Origin: Providencia vermicola
GTDB lineage: Bacteria; Pseudomonadota; Gammaproteobacteria; Enterobacterales; Enterobacteriaceae
Direction of reading: 5' to 3'
DNA length: 64,000 bases
NCBI RefSeq assembly: GCF_010748935.1
Contig: NZ_CP048796.1
Location: forward strand, 189,001-253,000
Shown here: one piece after another, positions 26,794 to 36,300 of the stretch
How positions within the stretch are numbered: the stretch's first letter is position 1
Layout: each line of letters opens with the position of its first letter
Notes under the pieces: model-generated
What the model saw: only the letters and a program-made list of their open reading frames with translations
Database searches by the model: none
Told to the model about the DNA's origin: nothing
Made by a program: the position numbers and the translations under genes

Positions 26794-27876
26794 TTAGGGA
26801 TAAACAATATTCAGGGTGGCTGTTGTTTTTAGGGTGCCTTGGCTGGCTTTATGCGGATCCCAAGCGTAATAGTAAACGGCCATAGGGATACTAAAGTTCG
26901 GTTCTAACTGACCCCCCGCATTCACATAGAATAATGATGTTGCATGACCACGAGCGTTTGGGTTTTGTGAAATCACGATAGGGTTATTTGGATTACTGGT
27001 TTTAACTAAGCGTAGACCGATACCTTGGGCCGCATTGGCTGTTTTATCAATCAACACGGTATTATCTGAGCTGAGCAGATTATTGCTAGATAAAAAGATA
27101 TCAATTGCTCGTTCCGCTGTATTATTCGCCCCCCCTAGGTTTTCACAACGCATATTTAATGCAAATGGGGTATAGCCTGCCTGTGACTCATTAATGACTT
27201 GATGACGGCTGAGTGTTGGTAATGTCACAACAAGGCCTGCATTTTGAAAAGCGCAAGTGGTAAGTTTAGGCGCATATTTCAATATTAGCGGCTGGCCGTA
27301 CATATCTTGGTCATCGTAAGGCCAATTAAACCCATTAAACAACCATTGCAGGATCTTAATAATTTGCTTAACAGGCCATAGTACAATGTCAAAAAATGAC
27401 ATGCCACTTAAGTCTGTAACAAATAAAATATCATGCAGATGAGCAGTATGACCGGCAATCAGGGTGCCTTGTTTGGGTTCAAGGGTAAATTTAATCGTTA
27501 CTGGAGTATTAAGTTCAGAGGCATTGTGGCGACCTGAGTTCTTCAGTTTTCTATTTGGGATATCATTAATGATTTGTGCTCTGACATGATATTTCCCATT
27601 CATGAAACTCAAAATCGTCGCATATTGGTTATCGGTATTGAGAATTTTGGTATAACCGAACTCGCTGTTACGAGTGGAACAATTGAAGCTACCCACATAC
27701 TGGGTTGATATTGTGGTGGTCCATTCTGGCGTAGCGGGGGTTAGTTTATCGGACAAATCAATACTGATCGGCGAGGCATAGCGAATACCTCCACCTCCCT
27801 CATGACAAATTGCTTGGCTATAACCACTAAATGCAATCAAGACTAAAAAAAGAAAATGTTTCATCATGACATTCAT
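26794..27876 (-). CDS. Fimbrial tip adhesin
   Basis: This 360-residue exported protein is the last gene of the fimbrial operon. A signal peptide (about residues 1-22, ending GYSQA) is followed by a putative lectin domain and, from about residue 205, a pilin-like domain opening LTTCAFQNAGLVVTLPTLSRHQVINESQAGYTPFALNMRC. The last strand ends TATLNIVYP, the donor-strand-accepting pilin end. This two-domain plan and the size match chaperone-usher tip adhesins (FimH-like), although the receptor domain is not one I recognise. It follows the usher by 4 bp. ATGs at 27876 and 27867 are alternative starts. Confidence 0.82.
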   Translation of the reverse strand: MNVMMKHFLFLVLIAFSGYSQAICHEGGGGIRYASPISIDLSDKLTPATPEWTTTISTQYVGSFNCSTRNSEFGYTKILNTDNQYATILSFMNGKYHVRAQIINDIPNRKLKNSGRHNASELNTPVTIKFTLEPKQGTLIAGHTAHLHDILFVTDLSGMSFFDIVLWPVKQIIKILQWLFNGFNWPYDDQDMYGQPLILKYAPKLTTCAFQNAGLVVTLPTLSRHQVINESQAGYTPFALNMRCENLGGANNTAERAIDIFLSSNNLLSSDNTVLIDKTANAAQGIGLRLVKTSNPNNPIVISQNPNARGHATSLFYVNAGGQLEPNFSIPMAVYYYAWDPHKASQGTLKTTATLNIVYP

Positions 27877-27880
27877 CTCG

Positions 27881-30373
27881 TTATTGGCAAACGCCAGTTA
27901 TGCCATCAAGGTTGTCAGGCAGATTGTGAATGGTGCAAGTACCATTATTCAGCCGGATAATGACCGACTTAGGAAAGGTTTCTGCTTTTAAATACAGCAT
28001 GCTGGCTTGCCCTACATAACCCAAGGCTTCGCCTTGAAGGTCAGTAACCTCCGCGCCAAAAGGAAGCGCACTGCCATTTTTTTGTACTGCACGACTGATC
28101 CAAGAAGAACGGGTATCTGTTTTAAATTTAATTAAATTCACCGAGCCTTCTATCGGGGCACTATTCGCAATATTACCAATAACTTCAGCACCTTGAGTAT
28201 TTTCTGTATTTGACAGAGTGATGGTGTTTTTACGATAAGGGGTTGCATAAGGCACCAATGCCAACCCTTCTTTATTGGTAATAATACTTTGGTCACCATT
28301 GACCATGAGTCCTTGCGCTTTTGGGGCTTTCACAATGGTCATTGTGTTACCAATCTCATTGGAGGCAAGAAGTTCCCAAGGTATGGCAACTAGGCTACCA
28401 CGAGCGTTTAGACCGGTTTGGCGATAGTCATTAGATTCACTTATAGAGCTACCAATAGTGGAGATATTTGAACGATAAGCAACGTTGGCGCTTGCCATAT
28501 TTTGGCCGCCTTGTTGATTACTTCCAGATAAGGAGTAGCTCAAACGATTTGATTCCAGAGCAGTGCCACTTAGAGACACCGTACTTTGCTGATAACGAGA
28601 GTCAGTCGCCGTGAATCCCGTACTCACCCACATATCATTATCAAACAAAGAGAGCGGGAAGCTAATTGAAACATAATAGCGATTTTCTTCTTTGCCTTTG
28701 CCATCGCGTACTCGGCTTGCTGAAAGAGAGTAACTCATATTTGCATAGGCGTTTGAATAACCTAATTGATATTCACGCGTGGTTGGGGTGGTTGACCAAT
28801 AGTCTCGTTGAGAACCCGAAATATATAAGGTTCCCCAATTTTCTGGTAAACGTTGGTTAAGGTTAATGGTGAAAGTATTCTTAGGGCGTACGCCACGCAT
28901 AGAATCCCATGTATTCATATCAAAAACAGGTGCTTCACGATTAGGTTGCGTTTCTGACTGCTGTTTTTCTATGGTTTCTTGATAAAGGCGATACCCTTCA
29001 TGAGCATGGATAGCATCACTGAAACTATAGTAACCTTTCGTGGAATAACGATAGGCTGCTAAGGTAAAGTTTGTGGCGGTTGTATTTAAAAATTTACTGT
29101 ATGACACCCTCATACTTTGACCTGTTTGAGTATCACTAGGTAGCTTCGTTTTGGCATGGGTGATATCAACGGCGACCGCACCAATAGGAAAATTCCAGCC
29201 AGAACCCAGCAAATAAGCTTGATAATCTTCACTGGCGATAACGCCGGTATAACCTGTGATTAAGTTATTAAAGCCATATTCGAAAGTGCCTTGGAAGAAC
29301 TTCGGCTGATAGCTACCATTTTCTTGATTAACTTTACCTGCGAGTAGTGCGTAGTTACTGACGCCTTCTTTTAGCATGCCAGGTACAGCGGAGAAAGGGA
29401 CAGTGAAGGACTGTTCTTGGCCGTCAGCTTCTTTCACAATGACTAATAAGTCACCCGCAGACCCTGTTGGCTGAATATTATCAATGGTAAATTGCCCTGG
29501 TGGAACGTTTTCTTGATAAATCACACTGCCGTTTTGCATCACCTTGACGAGGGCGTTAGTTTGCGCAACACCTCTGACAATCGGGGCGAATCCCTGTTGT
29601 GAGGTTGGGCGCATATTAATATCTGACGCGAATGAAGCCCCTCGGACACGCACTGAGTCAAATAATGTGCCTTGAGAGTAGAAATCTCCAGCAATAAAAT
29701 TTGATTTATAGGATGGTAAAGCTTTACGTAGGTAGCGGGTGTTATTCTGCCATTTTAGATCATTGCCTGCATGTTTACGGACTGAGCTGCTATCACGAAA
29801 TTGCCAAGAACTGAAGTTGATCCCGGATTCAAGGCCAGCATAAAAGTCATCACTGGATGATGTGTCGCCACGTTTATTATGCGTTTTATAGTATGTTGTA
29901 TTATATGAAAGCATCGCAGCGGGTATGCCATTCTCCCAAAATTCAGGGGGAACGTAGCCCGCTTCCGTGCGTAATAGGAAGCTTTGTGGAATAGACATTT
30001 TGATGCTTAATGTACTGACATCAACATCAAAGCTACCCCCTTGAACTAATTGTTCTAATGAATAATTTTGTTGCTCACTCGTGCTTTCAGGTAACTTGAT
30101 ACCTAACAACGACGCTTCATGTTTGCTAAGCAACACTTGATTGTTATCGTTGGTAAACACAAAGGAATAGCGCCCTTTCCAGTCACCATTAATAAAAACG
30201 TCCATTTCTTGGGTGCCTGCTGGCATGCTTTGTTCTTCATAAAAGCGAGACAGGTCTGATTTCGCAGAATCACCAGCGAGTAAAGAGGTATCAAAGCTGA
30301 CCCCCCAACTTTTTGATGTTCCAAGAACGAGAAAAGCGAAAAATAGGCTTTTATGGCAGCCAAACAACGTCAT
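27881..30373 (-). CDS. Fimbrial outer-membrane usher (FimD/PapC family)
   Basis: This 830-residue usher forms the outer-membrane pore through which pilin subunits are secreted and polymerised. The signal peptide ends near KSWG, and the N-terminal chaperone-binding domain reads MDVFINGDWKGRYSF at about residues 57-71. The conserved plug-region stretch RGVAQTNALVKVMQNGSVIYQENVPPGQFTIDNIQPTGSAGDLLV lies near 263-307. Two C-terminal domains end with a cysteine pair (NGTCTIHNLPDN...GVCQ). Length is normal for the family. It lies between the chaperone (20 bp upstream) and the adhesin. Confidence 0.94.
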   Translation of the reverse strand: MTLFGCHKSLFFAFLVLGTSKSWGVSFDTSLLAGDSAKSDLSRFYEEQSMPAGTQEMDVFINGDWKGRYSFVFTNDNNQVLLSKHEASLLGIKLPESTSEQQNYSLEQLVQGGSFDVDVSTLSIKMSIPQSFLLRTEAGYVPPEFWENGIPAAMLSYNTTYYKTHNKRGDTSSSDDFYAGLESGINFSSWQFRDSSSVRKHAGNDLKWQNNTRYLRKALPSYKSNFIAGDFYSQGTLFDSVRVRGASFASDINMRPTSQQGFAPIVRGVAQTNALVKVMQNGSVIYQENVPPGQFTIDNIQPTGSAGDLLVIVKEADGQEQSFTVPFSAVPGMLKEGVSNYALLAGKVNQENGSYQPKFFQGTFEYGFNNLITGYTGVIASEDYQAYLLGSGWNFPIGAVAVDITHAKTKLPSDTQTGQSMRVSYSKFLNTTATNFTLAAYRYSTKGYYSFSDAIHAHEGYRLYQETIEKQQSETQPNREAPVFDMNTWDSMRGVRPKNTFTINLNQRLPENWGTLYISGSQRDYWSTTPTTREYQLGYSNAYANMSYSLSASRVRDGKGKEENRYYVSISFPLSLFDNDMWVSTGFTATDSRYQQSTVSLSGTALESNRLSYSLSGSNQQGGQNMASANVAYRSNISTIGSSISESNDYRQTGLNARGSLVAIPWELLASNEIGNTMTIVKAPKAQGLMVNGDQSIITNKEGLALVPYATPYRKNTITLSNTENTQGAEVIGNIANSAPIEGSVNLIKFKTDTRSSWISRAVQKNGSALPFGAEVTDLQGEALGYVGQASMLYLKAETFPKSVIIRLNNGTCTIHNLPDNLDGITGVCQ

Positions 30374-30393
30374 TATTACGGATTCTCTTATTT

Positions 30394-31086
30394 TTATTTT
30401 GCAATCACAGCTTTATGTTTATAGGCACCTAAGTCATCGACGTACAGCAAACGATAATTTTGGCCTGCAATGACATTCGTTTTAGCGGGCGCTAAAACCT
30501 GATCAAAAGGATTAATCATGAGGGAATCCGATAACATTTTCTGACCTTTTCGATCATCAATATTCGCGATGGTGACATAATAAGGGCTATTATTCGTGAT
30601 AAGGAAACCCCGATTTTCGGCCTTAACAGAAATACTCTCAAGAGCTTCATCCACTCCCGCTTGTAAATGTGTTGGGCGATAGAAAAGCTTAATACGCGTT
30701 TTGATCGCAAGCTGCATGGTATTTTTACCTTGCAGATGCTCTGGGGTCGGTGGAATATCTAATATATTTAAATAAAAAACCGATTCGCGATCAGTTGGTA
30801 AAGAGGCTGGCAATTTTTTTATACGTAATTGTTGCCCTGCATTACCAGACACTTTCACAACTGGTGGTGAAAGTAAGAAAGGCACATTTGCGGTTTCAGG
30901 GGTTGAATCGATATCACCATCATCAATCCATGACTGAACTAAGGCTGGGTCATTCCCATTATTAATTAATTGCACGACTGTTTCGTTATTTTTTTCAGGA
31001 TAAATAACGCGGGTGCCATTCACAACGATATTAGCAAATGCAGTATGACTACTAATAAGTAAGGATAGAAAGATAAATAATCGCAT
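30394..31086 (-). CDS. Periplasmic fimbrial chaperone (PapD/FimC family)
   Basis: This 230-residue periplasmic chaperone donates a strand to pilin subunits and delivers them to the usher. The signal peptide is MRLFIFLSLLISSHTAFA. The N-terminal Ig domain has NGTRVIYPEKNNETVVQLIN, whose Arg is one of the two pilin-anchoring residues. FLLSPPVVKVSGNAGQQLRIKKL contributes the donor G1 strand, and FYLNILDIPP is the family signature. The ATG at 31086 starts directly at the signal peptide; an upstream TTG extension was rejected. The gene follows the pilin gene by about 58 bp. Confidence 0.92.
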   Translation of the reverse strand: MRLFIFLSLLISSHTAFANIVVNGTRVIYPEKNNETVVQLINNGNDPALVQSWIDDGDIDSTPETANVPFLLSPPVVKVSGNAGQQLRIKKLPASLPTDRESVFYLNILDIPPTPEHLQGKNTMQLAIKTRIKLFYRPTHLQAGVDEALESISVKAENRGFLITNNSPYYVTIANIDDRKGQKMLSDSLMINPFDQVLAPAKTNVIAGQNYRLLYVDDLGAYKHKAVIAK

Positions 31087-31144
31087 AATAATCAACTCAG
31101 AAATAGCCAAGTTAAAAAGATAACTTGGCTATTTGGGGAAATAA

Positions 31145-31723
31145 TTACAGATATGAAATGGTGTAAGTCACGTTAGAGCTTAAGCTACCGACTCTTGCTG
31201 GTAGAGCATTAGTTTTATAGTAATAGATATCTAATGCTAAAGTATCAGTTTTAGAATCATTGCCTTTGATATCAGTCACTAATGGTTGGTTTAATAACAG
31301 AGGGATTTGGTCTGTTGTTTTAGTAATAGCGAAACCAACGTTACGAGAAACACTGGTGTCATTTTCATTAACAGTGGTGTTTTGTAGATATTTACCATCA
31401 GTAGAAATATTATTTGCAGAAGAGAAATAAATTTTCAATGGAGTATCTGCTACACCGCTAGCAGAAGTACAGTTAGAGAAAGTAAGTGCGACTGTTTTTT
31501 TGTTTTTAGTAATAATACCTTGCTCAGTGCCAGCATCTTCAACAGTGATTGGGTTTAATGCAACAGTGAAATCTGCACTTTTACCACCGTTGATAGTACA
31601 AGTTGTATCTGTGATCGCGCCACTAAAGTTAATTACACCACCAGCTGCGCTATCAGCAGCCAGTGCTGGTGTAGCAGACAGAATTAATGCTGTAGCAGCC
31701 GATAATGCAAATTTGTTATTCAT
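31145..31723 (-). CDS. Major fimbrial subunit (type 1-like pilin)
   Basis: This 192-residue pilin is the first gene of the operon. The signal peptide ends PALA. The mature part has INFSGAITDTTCTINGG with the first cysteine, VALTFSNCTSASG with the second (disulfide pair), and a C-terminal penultimate-tyrosine motif VTYTISYL that the chaperone recognises. The GGAGAAG upstream of the ATG is a good ribosome site. The 113 bp between its start and the ISEcp1 right end now contain the leader of any transcript from the element's outward promoter. Confidence 0.92.
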   Translation of the reverse strand: MNNKFALSAATALILSATPALAADSAAGGVINFSGAITDTTCTINGGKSADFTVALNPITVEDAGTEQGIITKNKKTVALTFSNCTSASGVADTPLKIYFSSANNISTDGKYLQNTTVNENDTSVSRNVGFAITKTTDQIPLLLNQPLVTDIKGNDSKTDTLALDIYYYKTNALPARVGSLSSNVTYTISYL

Positions 31724-31809
31724 TTTCTTCTCCGAGAAAAGCTGTATATAGGTTAATAACGGTACATAGCGAAGTTTTTAAATTCTATTTAAATAAAAAT
31801 AGAACGCTA

Positions 31810-31821
31810 AACTGGCCAGTT
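31810..31821. repeat. 12-bp palindrome in pilin leader
   Basis: AACTGGCCAGTT is a perfect 12-bp palindrome, 87 bp upstream of the pilin start and 16 bp from the ISEcp1 end. It could be a native operator of the fimbrial operon. No binding protein is known to me. Confidence 0.35.
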
Positions 31822-31831
31822 AAAAAATATT

Positions 31832-31836
31832 TATTA
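31832..31836. repeat. ISEcp1 target-site duplication, left copy (TATTA)
   Basis: TATTA directly abuts the IRR end and is repeated at 33493-33497. The 5-bp length is that expected for ISEcp1 and other IS1380-family elements. Confidence 0.9.
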
Positions 31837-31910
31837 CCTAAATTCCACGTGTGTTTTTTATTAGCTTCAAAAATCACTATTTCACGAAGAATTTAGACTG
31901 CTTCTCACAC

Positions 31911-31940
31911 ATTGTAACATTATTTACAACCACCTTTCAA
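31911..31940 (-). promoter_or_regulatory. ISEcp1 outward promoter aimed at fimbrial operon
   Basis: Read on the minus strand, TTGAAA (31940-31935) and TACAAT (31916-31911) are separated by 18 bp. This is the described ISEcp1 promoter that drives adjacent resistance genes. Transcription would start near 31904, cross IRR and reach the pilin ATG at 31723 with no intervening gene or obvious terminator. Confidence 0.85.
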
Positions 31941-32043
31941 TCATTTTTGATAAATCATTGATTTCATCTTTGCTGCAATGATACTTAATAAACTCTGCAA
32001 GTTATCCACAGAGCAACACTCAATTTTATTGATGATATTCTTA

Positions 32044-33306
32044 TTATACCAGACATTTTTCATACACTCCCTTGTACGGATAGTTTTCCGACAACTTCAT
32101 GATTACATATCTTGCGGTTTTGATTATTTTTGCTGCAAGAAATACATACTTCAAACGAAAGGTCTTTATTTGCTGTCTGTATTCTGAAGAGTCCAAGGAA
32201 TCAAACTTGAACAACAAAAATAGGTTATATGAAAGCATCATCATTTGAAACACGGCTTCATTCGCCCAAAATGACTTTAGCAAGAGATGACCCACCGCCA
32301 TGTCGTATTTGGCTTCTTTGATATAGTTTTCAGCATTACCACGCTTTTCATAGTATATAACTACTTTTTCAGAAAGCAAGGTAGTATTTGTTACAAAGAA
32401 AAAGTAGTCGTATTCGGAACCTTCTAAAAGTGATAATTGTGCTCTTTCTTTTTCTGGTTTCAGTACGCGAGATACGACAAATCTTCTGTCTTTTTCCCAT
32501 TTAACTAATTTTGTATACAGTTCTGTAGTTTCTCTACCTTCTTCTCCTTTAACGAATACAATTGATGAATTCGTTGCTTGTGAGGTGAGTGTAGAATAAC
32601 TTTTGGCTTTAATTAAATATTTGCATCCAAGAGATTCTATCGTTTCGATAATTTTTTCATCAAAGTAGCCACTATCCATTCGAAATAAAATTTCTAAATC
32701 GTCTGATTTGATGTTAGCAACAATTTCTTTGATCATTTCCGCAGCACCGTTTGCAGTGTAAGTATTGCCACTTCTTACAAATCCGGTAACATATGCTTTT
32801 AATTCGTCGCAAAATGCAAATTGGATATTGTAGCATCGGTTTCCCAGTTTCTTAGGATTATATCCTTTTGACGCACCTTCTTGATGACCTTCTACGTTAA
32901 TTACACTACTATCAATATCAATCGTAATGGATGTCAATTTACTTTTAGTGAGCAGTTTTTTAAAGACTTTAAAATTAATGTCTCTAAACATTTGGGTTGT
33001 CTTGAAGTTGAAGTTTCCTAGAAACCGTGACACTGTTTCAGGTTCTTTTACGGAAATATCAAACTCGTTGACGAGGGGATCATTTTGAAGTAGCTTTAGA
33101 CGTTCTAACTTATCAATGCCAATGAAGTGACCGCAGAGCATGGTCTTTATATGATTCATCTTGATTTTATTTGTTGAGTCATTATCAAATACGAGGTCAT
33201 TTTCAATAAAATCAAAAATCCCATTGCTTTTTGCATTCTCAAGGAGCAGAAAAAGACCTGCATTTGATGTTAGATTCTTAGCTTTGAAATCAATTTTATT
33301 AATCAT
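32044..33306 (-). CDS. tnpA: ISEcp1 transposase TnpA
   Basis: Full-length 420-residue IS1380-family transposase. Opening residues MINKIDFKAKNLTSNAG and the overall sequence are those of ISEcp1 TnpA as I know it. Candidate DDE residues lie in SITIDIDSSVI (about 139-149), LFRMDSGYFDE (about 222-232) and YYEKRGNAENYIKEAKYD (about 334-351). AAAGGGG upstream of the ATG is a good ribosome site. No frameshift or stop is seen, so the enzyme should be active. Its codon use is clearly more AT-rich than that of the surrounding paa and glg genes. Confidence 0.97.
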   Translation of the reverse strand: MINKIDFKAKNLTSNAGLFLLLENAKSNGIFDFIENDLVFDNDSTNKIKMNHIKTMLCGHFIGIDKLERLKLLQNDPLVNEFDISVKEPETVSRFLGNFNFKTTQMFRDINFKVFKKLLTKSKLTSITIDIDSSVINVEGHQEGASKGYNPKKLGNRCYNIQFAFCDELKAYVTGFVRSGNTYTANGAAEMIKEIVANIKSDDLEILFRMDSGYFDEKIIETIESLGCKYLIKAKSYSTLTSQATNSSIVFVKGEEGRETTELYTKLVKWEKDRRFVVSRVLKPEKERAQLSLLEGSEYDYFFFVTNTTLLSEKVVIYYEKRGNAENYIKEAKYDMAVGHLLLKSFWANEAVFQMMMLSYNLFLLFKFDSLDSSEYRQQIKTFRLKYVFLAAKIIKTARYVIMKLSENYPYKGVYEKCLV

Positions 33307-33492
33307 AATTAGAACCCCTTTTTACTACTTTTCTTACTATTATTTTACCATATATCGAGTCATAAAAGCTGATAATTTAACATATTTTTGAGCACTTTTC
33401 TTTCACCCAATGGGTGAAAGCTGAATTTCGAAGGAATGCATATTTATCAAGGCTTTGATTATGCTTTTTGAAGTACTGACGTAGAATCTAGG

Positions 33493-33497
33493 TATTA
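33493..33497. repeat. ISEcp1 target-site duplication, right copy (TATTA)
   Basis: TATTA abuts the IRL end and matches 31832-31836. Confidence 0.9.
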
Positions 33498-34572
33498 ATT
33501 ATGTGAAGTTTAAATAAAAGAAATACAAAACTATGCCTTTTAGTAAAGGAGTTTTTATATTTAGGCTGTATTTAAACTTCAGGGTAATTTGATTTATATC
33601 AAATTTGGCTGGACGCTATTATACGTGTAATCATTTGTTTAAAAAGAGGGTAAATATTACTCACATTAGATTTAAAAATTAAATATCGAGATAAGCTCAG
33701 AAAAGGTTGCAGATTACGTGTAAAAAGGCGAATTTAGAAATGAGACTGGAGTTTTATTTTGTAAATTTATATATTTCGGCATTATATATATTTTTTATCT
33801 ATAAAGGTAGGGTTAAAAACTTGTTACCAAGTGTTTCATTCTGTCATTTTATGTTTTTTTATTGATTTTAAATCAAAGTGTTATGTCAAATACTACTTTA
33901 GTAGTATTACGTTAATTATATAACTGCATGAAATTTTTCGAAAATTAATATATCAATAATTTTATTTATAACATCTTTTTTATCTTTATAAATGAATTTC
34001 TTGGAATAAATTTTTATTCTATTTGATAACAATTCACATTAAGAATAATTGTTAATAAATATATTCACCAGTGAAAATATTTTTTTAACGTAAACAACCG
34101 GCTATGAATGAGCAATAATTAAGCAAGCTAAGTTTTTACCTATTAATGTAATAGGCAAAAACGTATTATAACCTTAAGAATAATAAGGTTATATGCGTAT
34201 GAAGTTGTCGAAATAGCATGACTAACTTCAAATTTATTTTTCAAAAAGCGATGACTAAACTTTTACTTAATTAACTATCGGCAAAAAATCAATTAACTTT
34301 ATTATTTATTTACTTTTTTCTCTCAATAGTCAGTGAATGAGTCGGGCGCTTTGCACGGTACATTCACTGAAACGTGATGACTTATCATGTATGGCGATAA
34401 TATAGCCGATAAGTTGAGAGACTTATTTTGAGCAGATCTTATTAAAAATGCTTATATAAGATAATCGGAATAGTATCAATCTCATAATGATTCGTTTGAC
34501 AATTAATCATTATTGCTTGTTGATGGTCAGAAAAAGCACTCTATTTTGAGTGCTTATGGATGGCGATAAAAC
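33498..34572. other. Long AT-rich noncoding block, former upstream region of the fimbrial operon
   Basis: This 1075-bp stretch lacks a credible gene. It carries a run of inverted repeats: TTTTTACCTATTA/TAATAGGCAAAAA (34133-34161, one mismatch), TATAACCTTA/TAAGGTTATA (34167-34193), GAAGTT/AACTTC (34201-34229) and TCAGTGAATG/CATTCACTGA (34330-34370). Before the ISEcp1 insertion it lay directly upstream of the pilin gene, so it should hold the native fimbrial promoter and switches. No site-specific recombinase gene is nearby. Confidence 0.5.
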
Positions 34573-35166
34573 TCATAGCGCTGATTTTGGAATAATGCCT
34601 TCAAATTCAAGTTTTGGCCGGTTTGGCTCTTCTTCTTTTAAGGGGGATACTTCTTTAAGCGTTTGTTGGCAACGAGCCACTAAGTTTTGATAATCCACAG
34701 TACCGCTGCTTTTCCATGCGATTTCTTTTTCCGAGAGGGTGCGTTGCGCTTTGGCTGGCGTGCCCATGATTAAGGTATTATCGGGAAATATCGCCTCTGC
34801 TTTTACAAAGGAACAGGCACCCACAATCGAGTTTTCTCCAATGATGGCACCGTCCATGACAACACTATTCATTCCTACTAACGCATTACGTTTGATATGG
34901 CAGCCATGCAAAATTGCGCCATGACCAATATGACCATCCTCTTCAATGATCGTATCGTATTGGGGAAAACCATGCATGACACAGTTATCTTGAACGTTGG
35001 CACCATCTTTAATAATTAGGCGACCGAAATCCCCCCGTAAACTTGCATTAGGACCAATATAAACATTTTTGCCAATGATGACGTCACCAATGACAACGGC
35101 AGTTGGATGAACAAAACTTTCAGGACTGACAACTGGCGTGATGCCGTCTATTTGATAAAAAGGCAT
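34573..35166 (-). CDS. paaY: PaaY, gamma-carbonic-anhydrase-fold thioesterase of phenylacetate pathway
   Basis: This 197-residue left-handed beta-helix protein is built from hexapeptide repeats (for example [25 protein letters not shown], then NCVMHGFP and [14 protein letters not shown] with metal-binding histidines). PaaY is a thioesterase that clears dead-end CoA intermediates in phenylacetate breakdown. The ATG at 35166 (MPFYQIDG) has GGAGTG 8 bases upstream; an upstream TTG-type extension was rejected. It follows paaX closely, as in E. coli. Confidence 0.92.
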   Translation of the reverse strand: MPFYQIDGITPVVSPESFVHPTAVVIGDVIIGKNVYIGPNASLRGDFGRLIIKDGANVQDNCVMHGFPQYDTIIEEDGHIGHGAILHGCHIKRNALVGMNSVVMDGAIIGENSIVGACSFVKAEAIFPDNTLIMGTPAKAQRTLSEKEIAWKSSGTVDYQNLVARCQQTLKEVSPLKEEEPNRPKLEFEGIIPKSAL

Positions 35167-35198
35167 ATTGAGTTCACTCCTATTTGTTTTTAGCATGA

Positions 35199-36152
35199 CT
35201 ATGCTGCGATTTCTTTTAAAATACCGCCAAAACGTCGGAAGTAGAGTGTCGTTGGTTGCGGTAATTCTCCTACGGTTGTTTCACATATTTCGCTAACGTA
35301 TCGTGTTGCGGCCAGCTCAATGCGCTGATAAATATTGATACACAGATTACGTGCTATTTGCCCTTCCCACTGTGCTGGAAGCAGCTCATCAGGTAATAGT
35401 GGGTCTTTTAAAATGACTCGGCGGTAAAAGTGGATCAGTAATAAGCGTAGCTGAAAACATTGCTCGGGTGATATTTGCTCATCAGATAATTCTTTCAGCA
35501 ATAAGGCGAGTGGCCGAAATAGCACAATGAATTGATGGTAGTGTTCAGCAACTTCCTGTAATGACCAGCTATCAGAAACGAGGTTTTTCAGATTTTTTTC
35601 TGAACGAGTATAGGGATAATCCGCTCGAAAATAGATCACCTCTTCACTGGCATTGAGCTCACTGAGTAGAGAAGGGATATCACTTTGAGCACTGCTGGGA
35701 GCCGCCATTAATGAGGTGCTAAATTGGCCAAACCCTAACCAACTTAACTCTTTTTTTAACCGAGCTTTTTCGTCTTTATCTGCGGCTTCAAGCAGTAATA
35801 AATCCCATTTTCCATCCCAATTTGGCTGCTCACTTTGATAGATTTTACTCTCAGCGTGGCGAAATTGGTTTTGCCCACGTTCAGATATTCGATAATAGCT
35901 ACGGCGACCGATTTTCTCTGCGTCAAGCCAACCTTCTTTTTGTAGACGGAATACAGACGTACGGACAAAGCGATCTGTGAAGCCCATCGGCTCTAGTAAT
36001 TGGGTTAAGCTACCCAACCATATTTCCCCGCCACGATGGTGCAAGGCATCGCCATACAGCGAGATAATCAGGGATGTTCCACTAATGGGTTGGCTCGTTA
36101 GCGCATGCTGTATAAATTGATCAAGTTTAGTTTCCATTTTTTTATTATCCAT
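35199..36152 (-). CDS. paaX: PaaX, phenylacetyl-CoA-responsive repressor
   Basis: This 317-residue transcriptional repressor is released by phenylacetyl-CoA. The N-terminal winged-helix region [49 protein letters not shown] lies at about residues 38-86. The sequence follows E. coli PaaX through the end (SVGELPQP-like [21 protein letters not shown]). ATGs at 36152 and 36137 are both possible, the second aligning better with E. coli. It lies after paaK and before paaY. PaaX-like TGATTC sites occur between paaA and paaZ. Confidence 0.93.
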   Translation of the reverse strand: MDNKKMETKLDQFIQHALTSQPISGTSLIISLYGDALHHRGGEIWLGSLTQLLEPMGFTDRFVRTSVFRLQKEGWLDAEKIGRRSYYRISERGQNQFRHAESKIYQSEQPNWDGKWDLLLLEAADKDEKARLKKELSWLGFGQFSTSLMAAPSSAQSDIPSLLSELNASEEVIYFRADYPYTRSEKNLKNLVSDSWSLQEVAEHYHQFIVLFRPLALLLKELSDEQISPEQCFQLRLLLIHFYRRVILKDPLLPDELLPAQWEGQIARNLCINIYQRIELAATRYVSEICETTVGELPQPTTLYFRRFGGILKEIAA

Positions 36153-36300
36153 TGAATATCTGTATCAAAAGCATGAGTGAATAGTAGACAAAAACAGCTG
36201 ATTTGTCTTCTATTTGCTATACAGAGGCTGACTGTGATAGGAAACTGAGATTGAGGCACTTTTAGGTATTATCCGCAATAAAGTGCCTCAATAAGATGAA

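Larger units (their letters stand above)
31837..33492 (-). mobile_element. ISEcp1: ISEcp1 (IS1380 family), complete, 1656 bp
   Basis: The element is bounded by the ISEcp1 terminal repeats: IRR read on the minus strand as ACGTGGAATTTAGG (31837-31850) and IRL read as CCTAGATTCTACGT (33479-33492). The distance is 1656 bp, the length of ISEcp1, and the single 420-codon transposase fills most of it. TATTA is duplicated on both sides, so this is a simple two-ended transposition. ISEcp1 is well known for mobilising blaCTX-M, blaCMY and other genes by one-ended use of IRR, but no cargo gene lies beside it here. It separates the fimbrial operon from its original upstream region. Confidence 0.97.

Noticed and set aside
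31978..32187. 69-codon plus-strand frame within ISEcp1
   Set aside because: Antisense to the end of the transposase gene and not part of known ISEcp1 coding capacity.
31145..35196. Beta-lactamase or other resistance gene captured by ISEcp1
   Set aside because: Both flanks of the element were read; neighbours are the pilin gene and a noncoding region, and the TATTA duplication argues for simple insertion without cargo.
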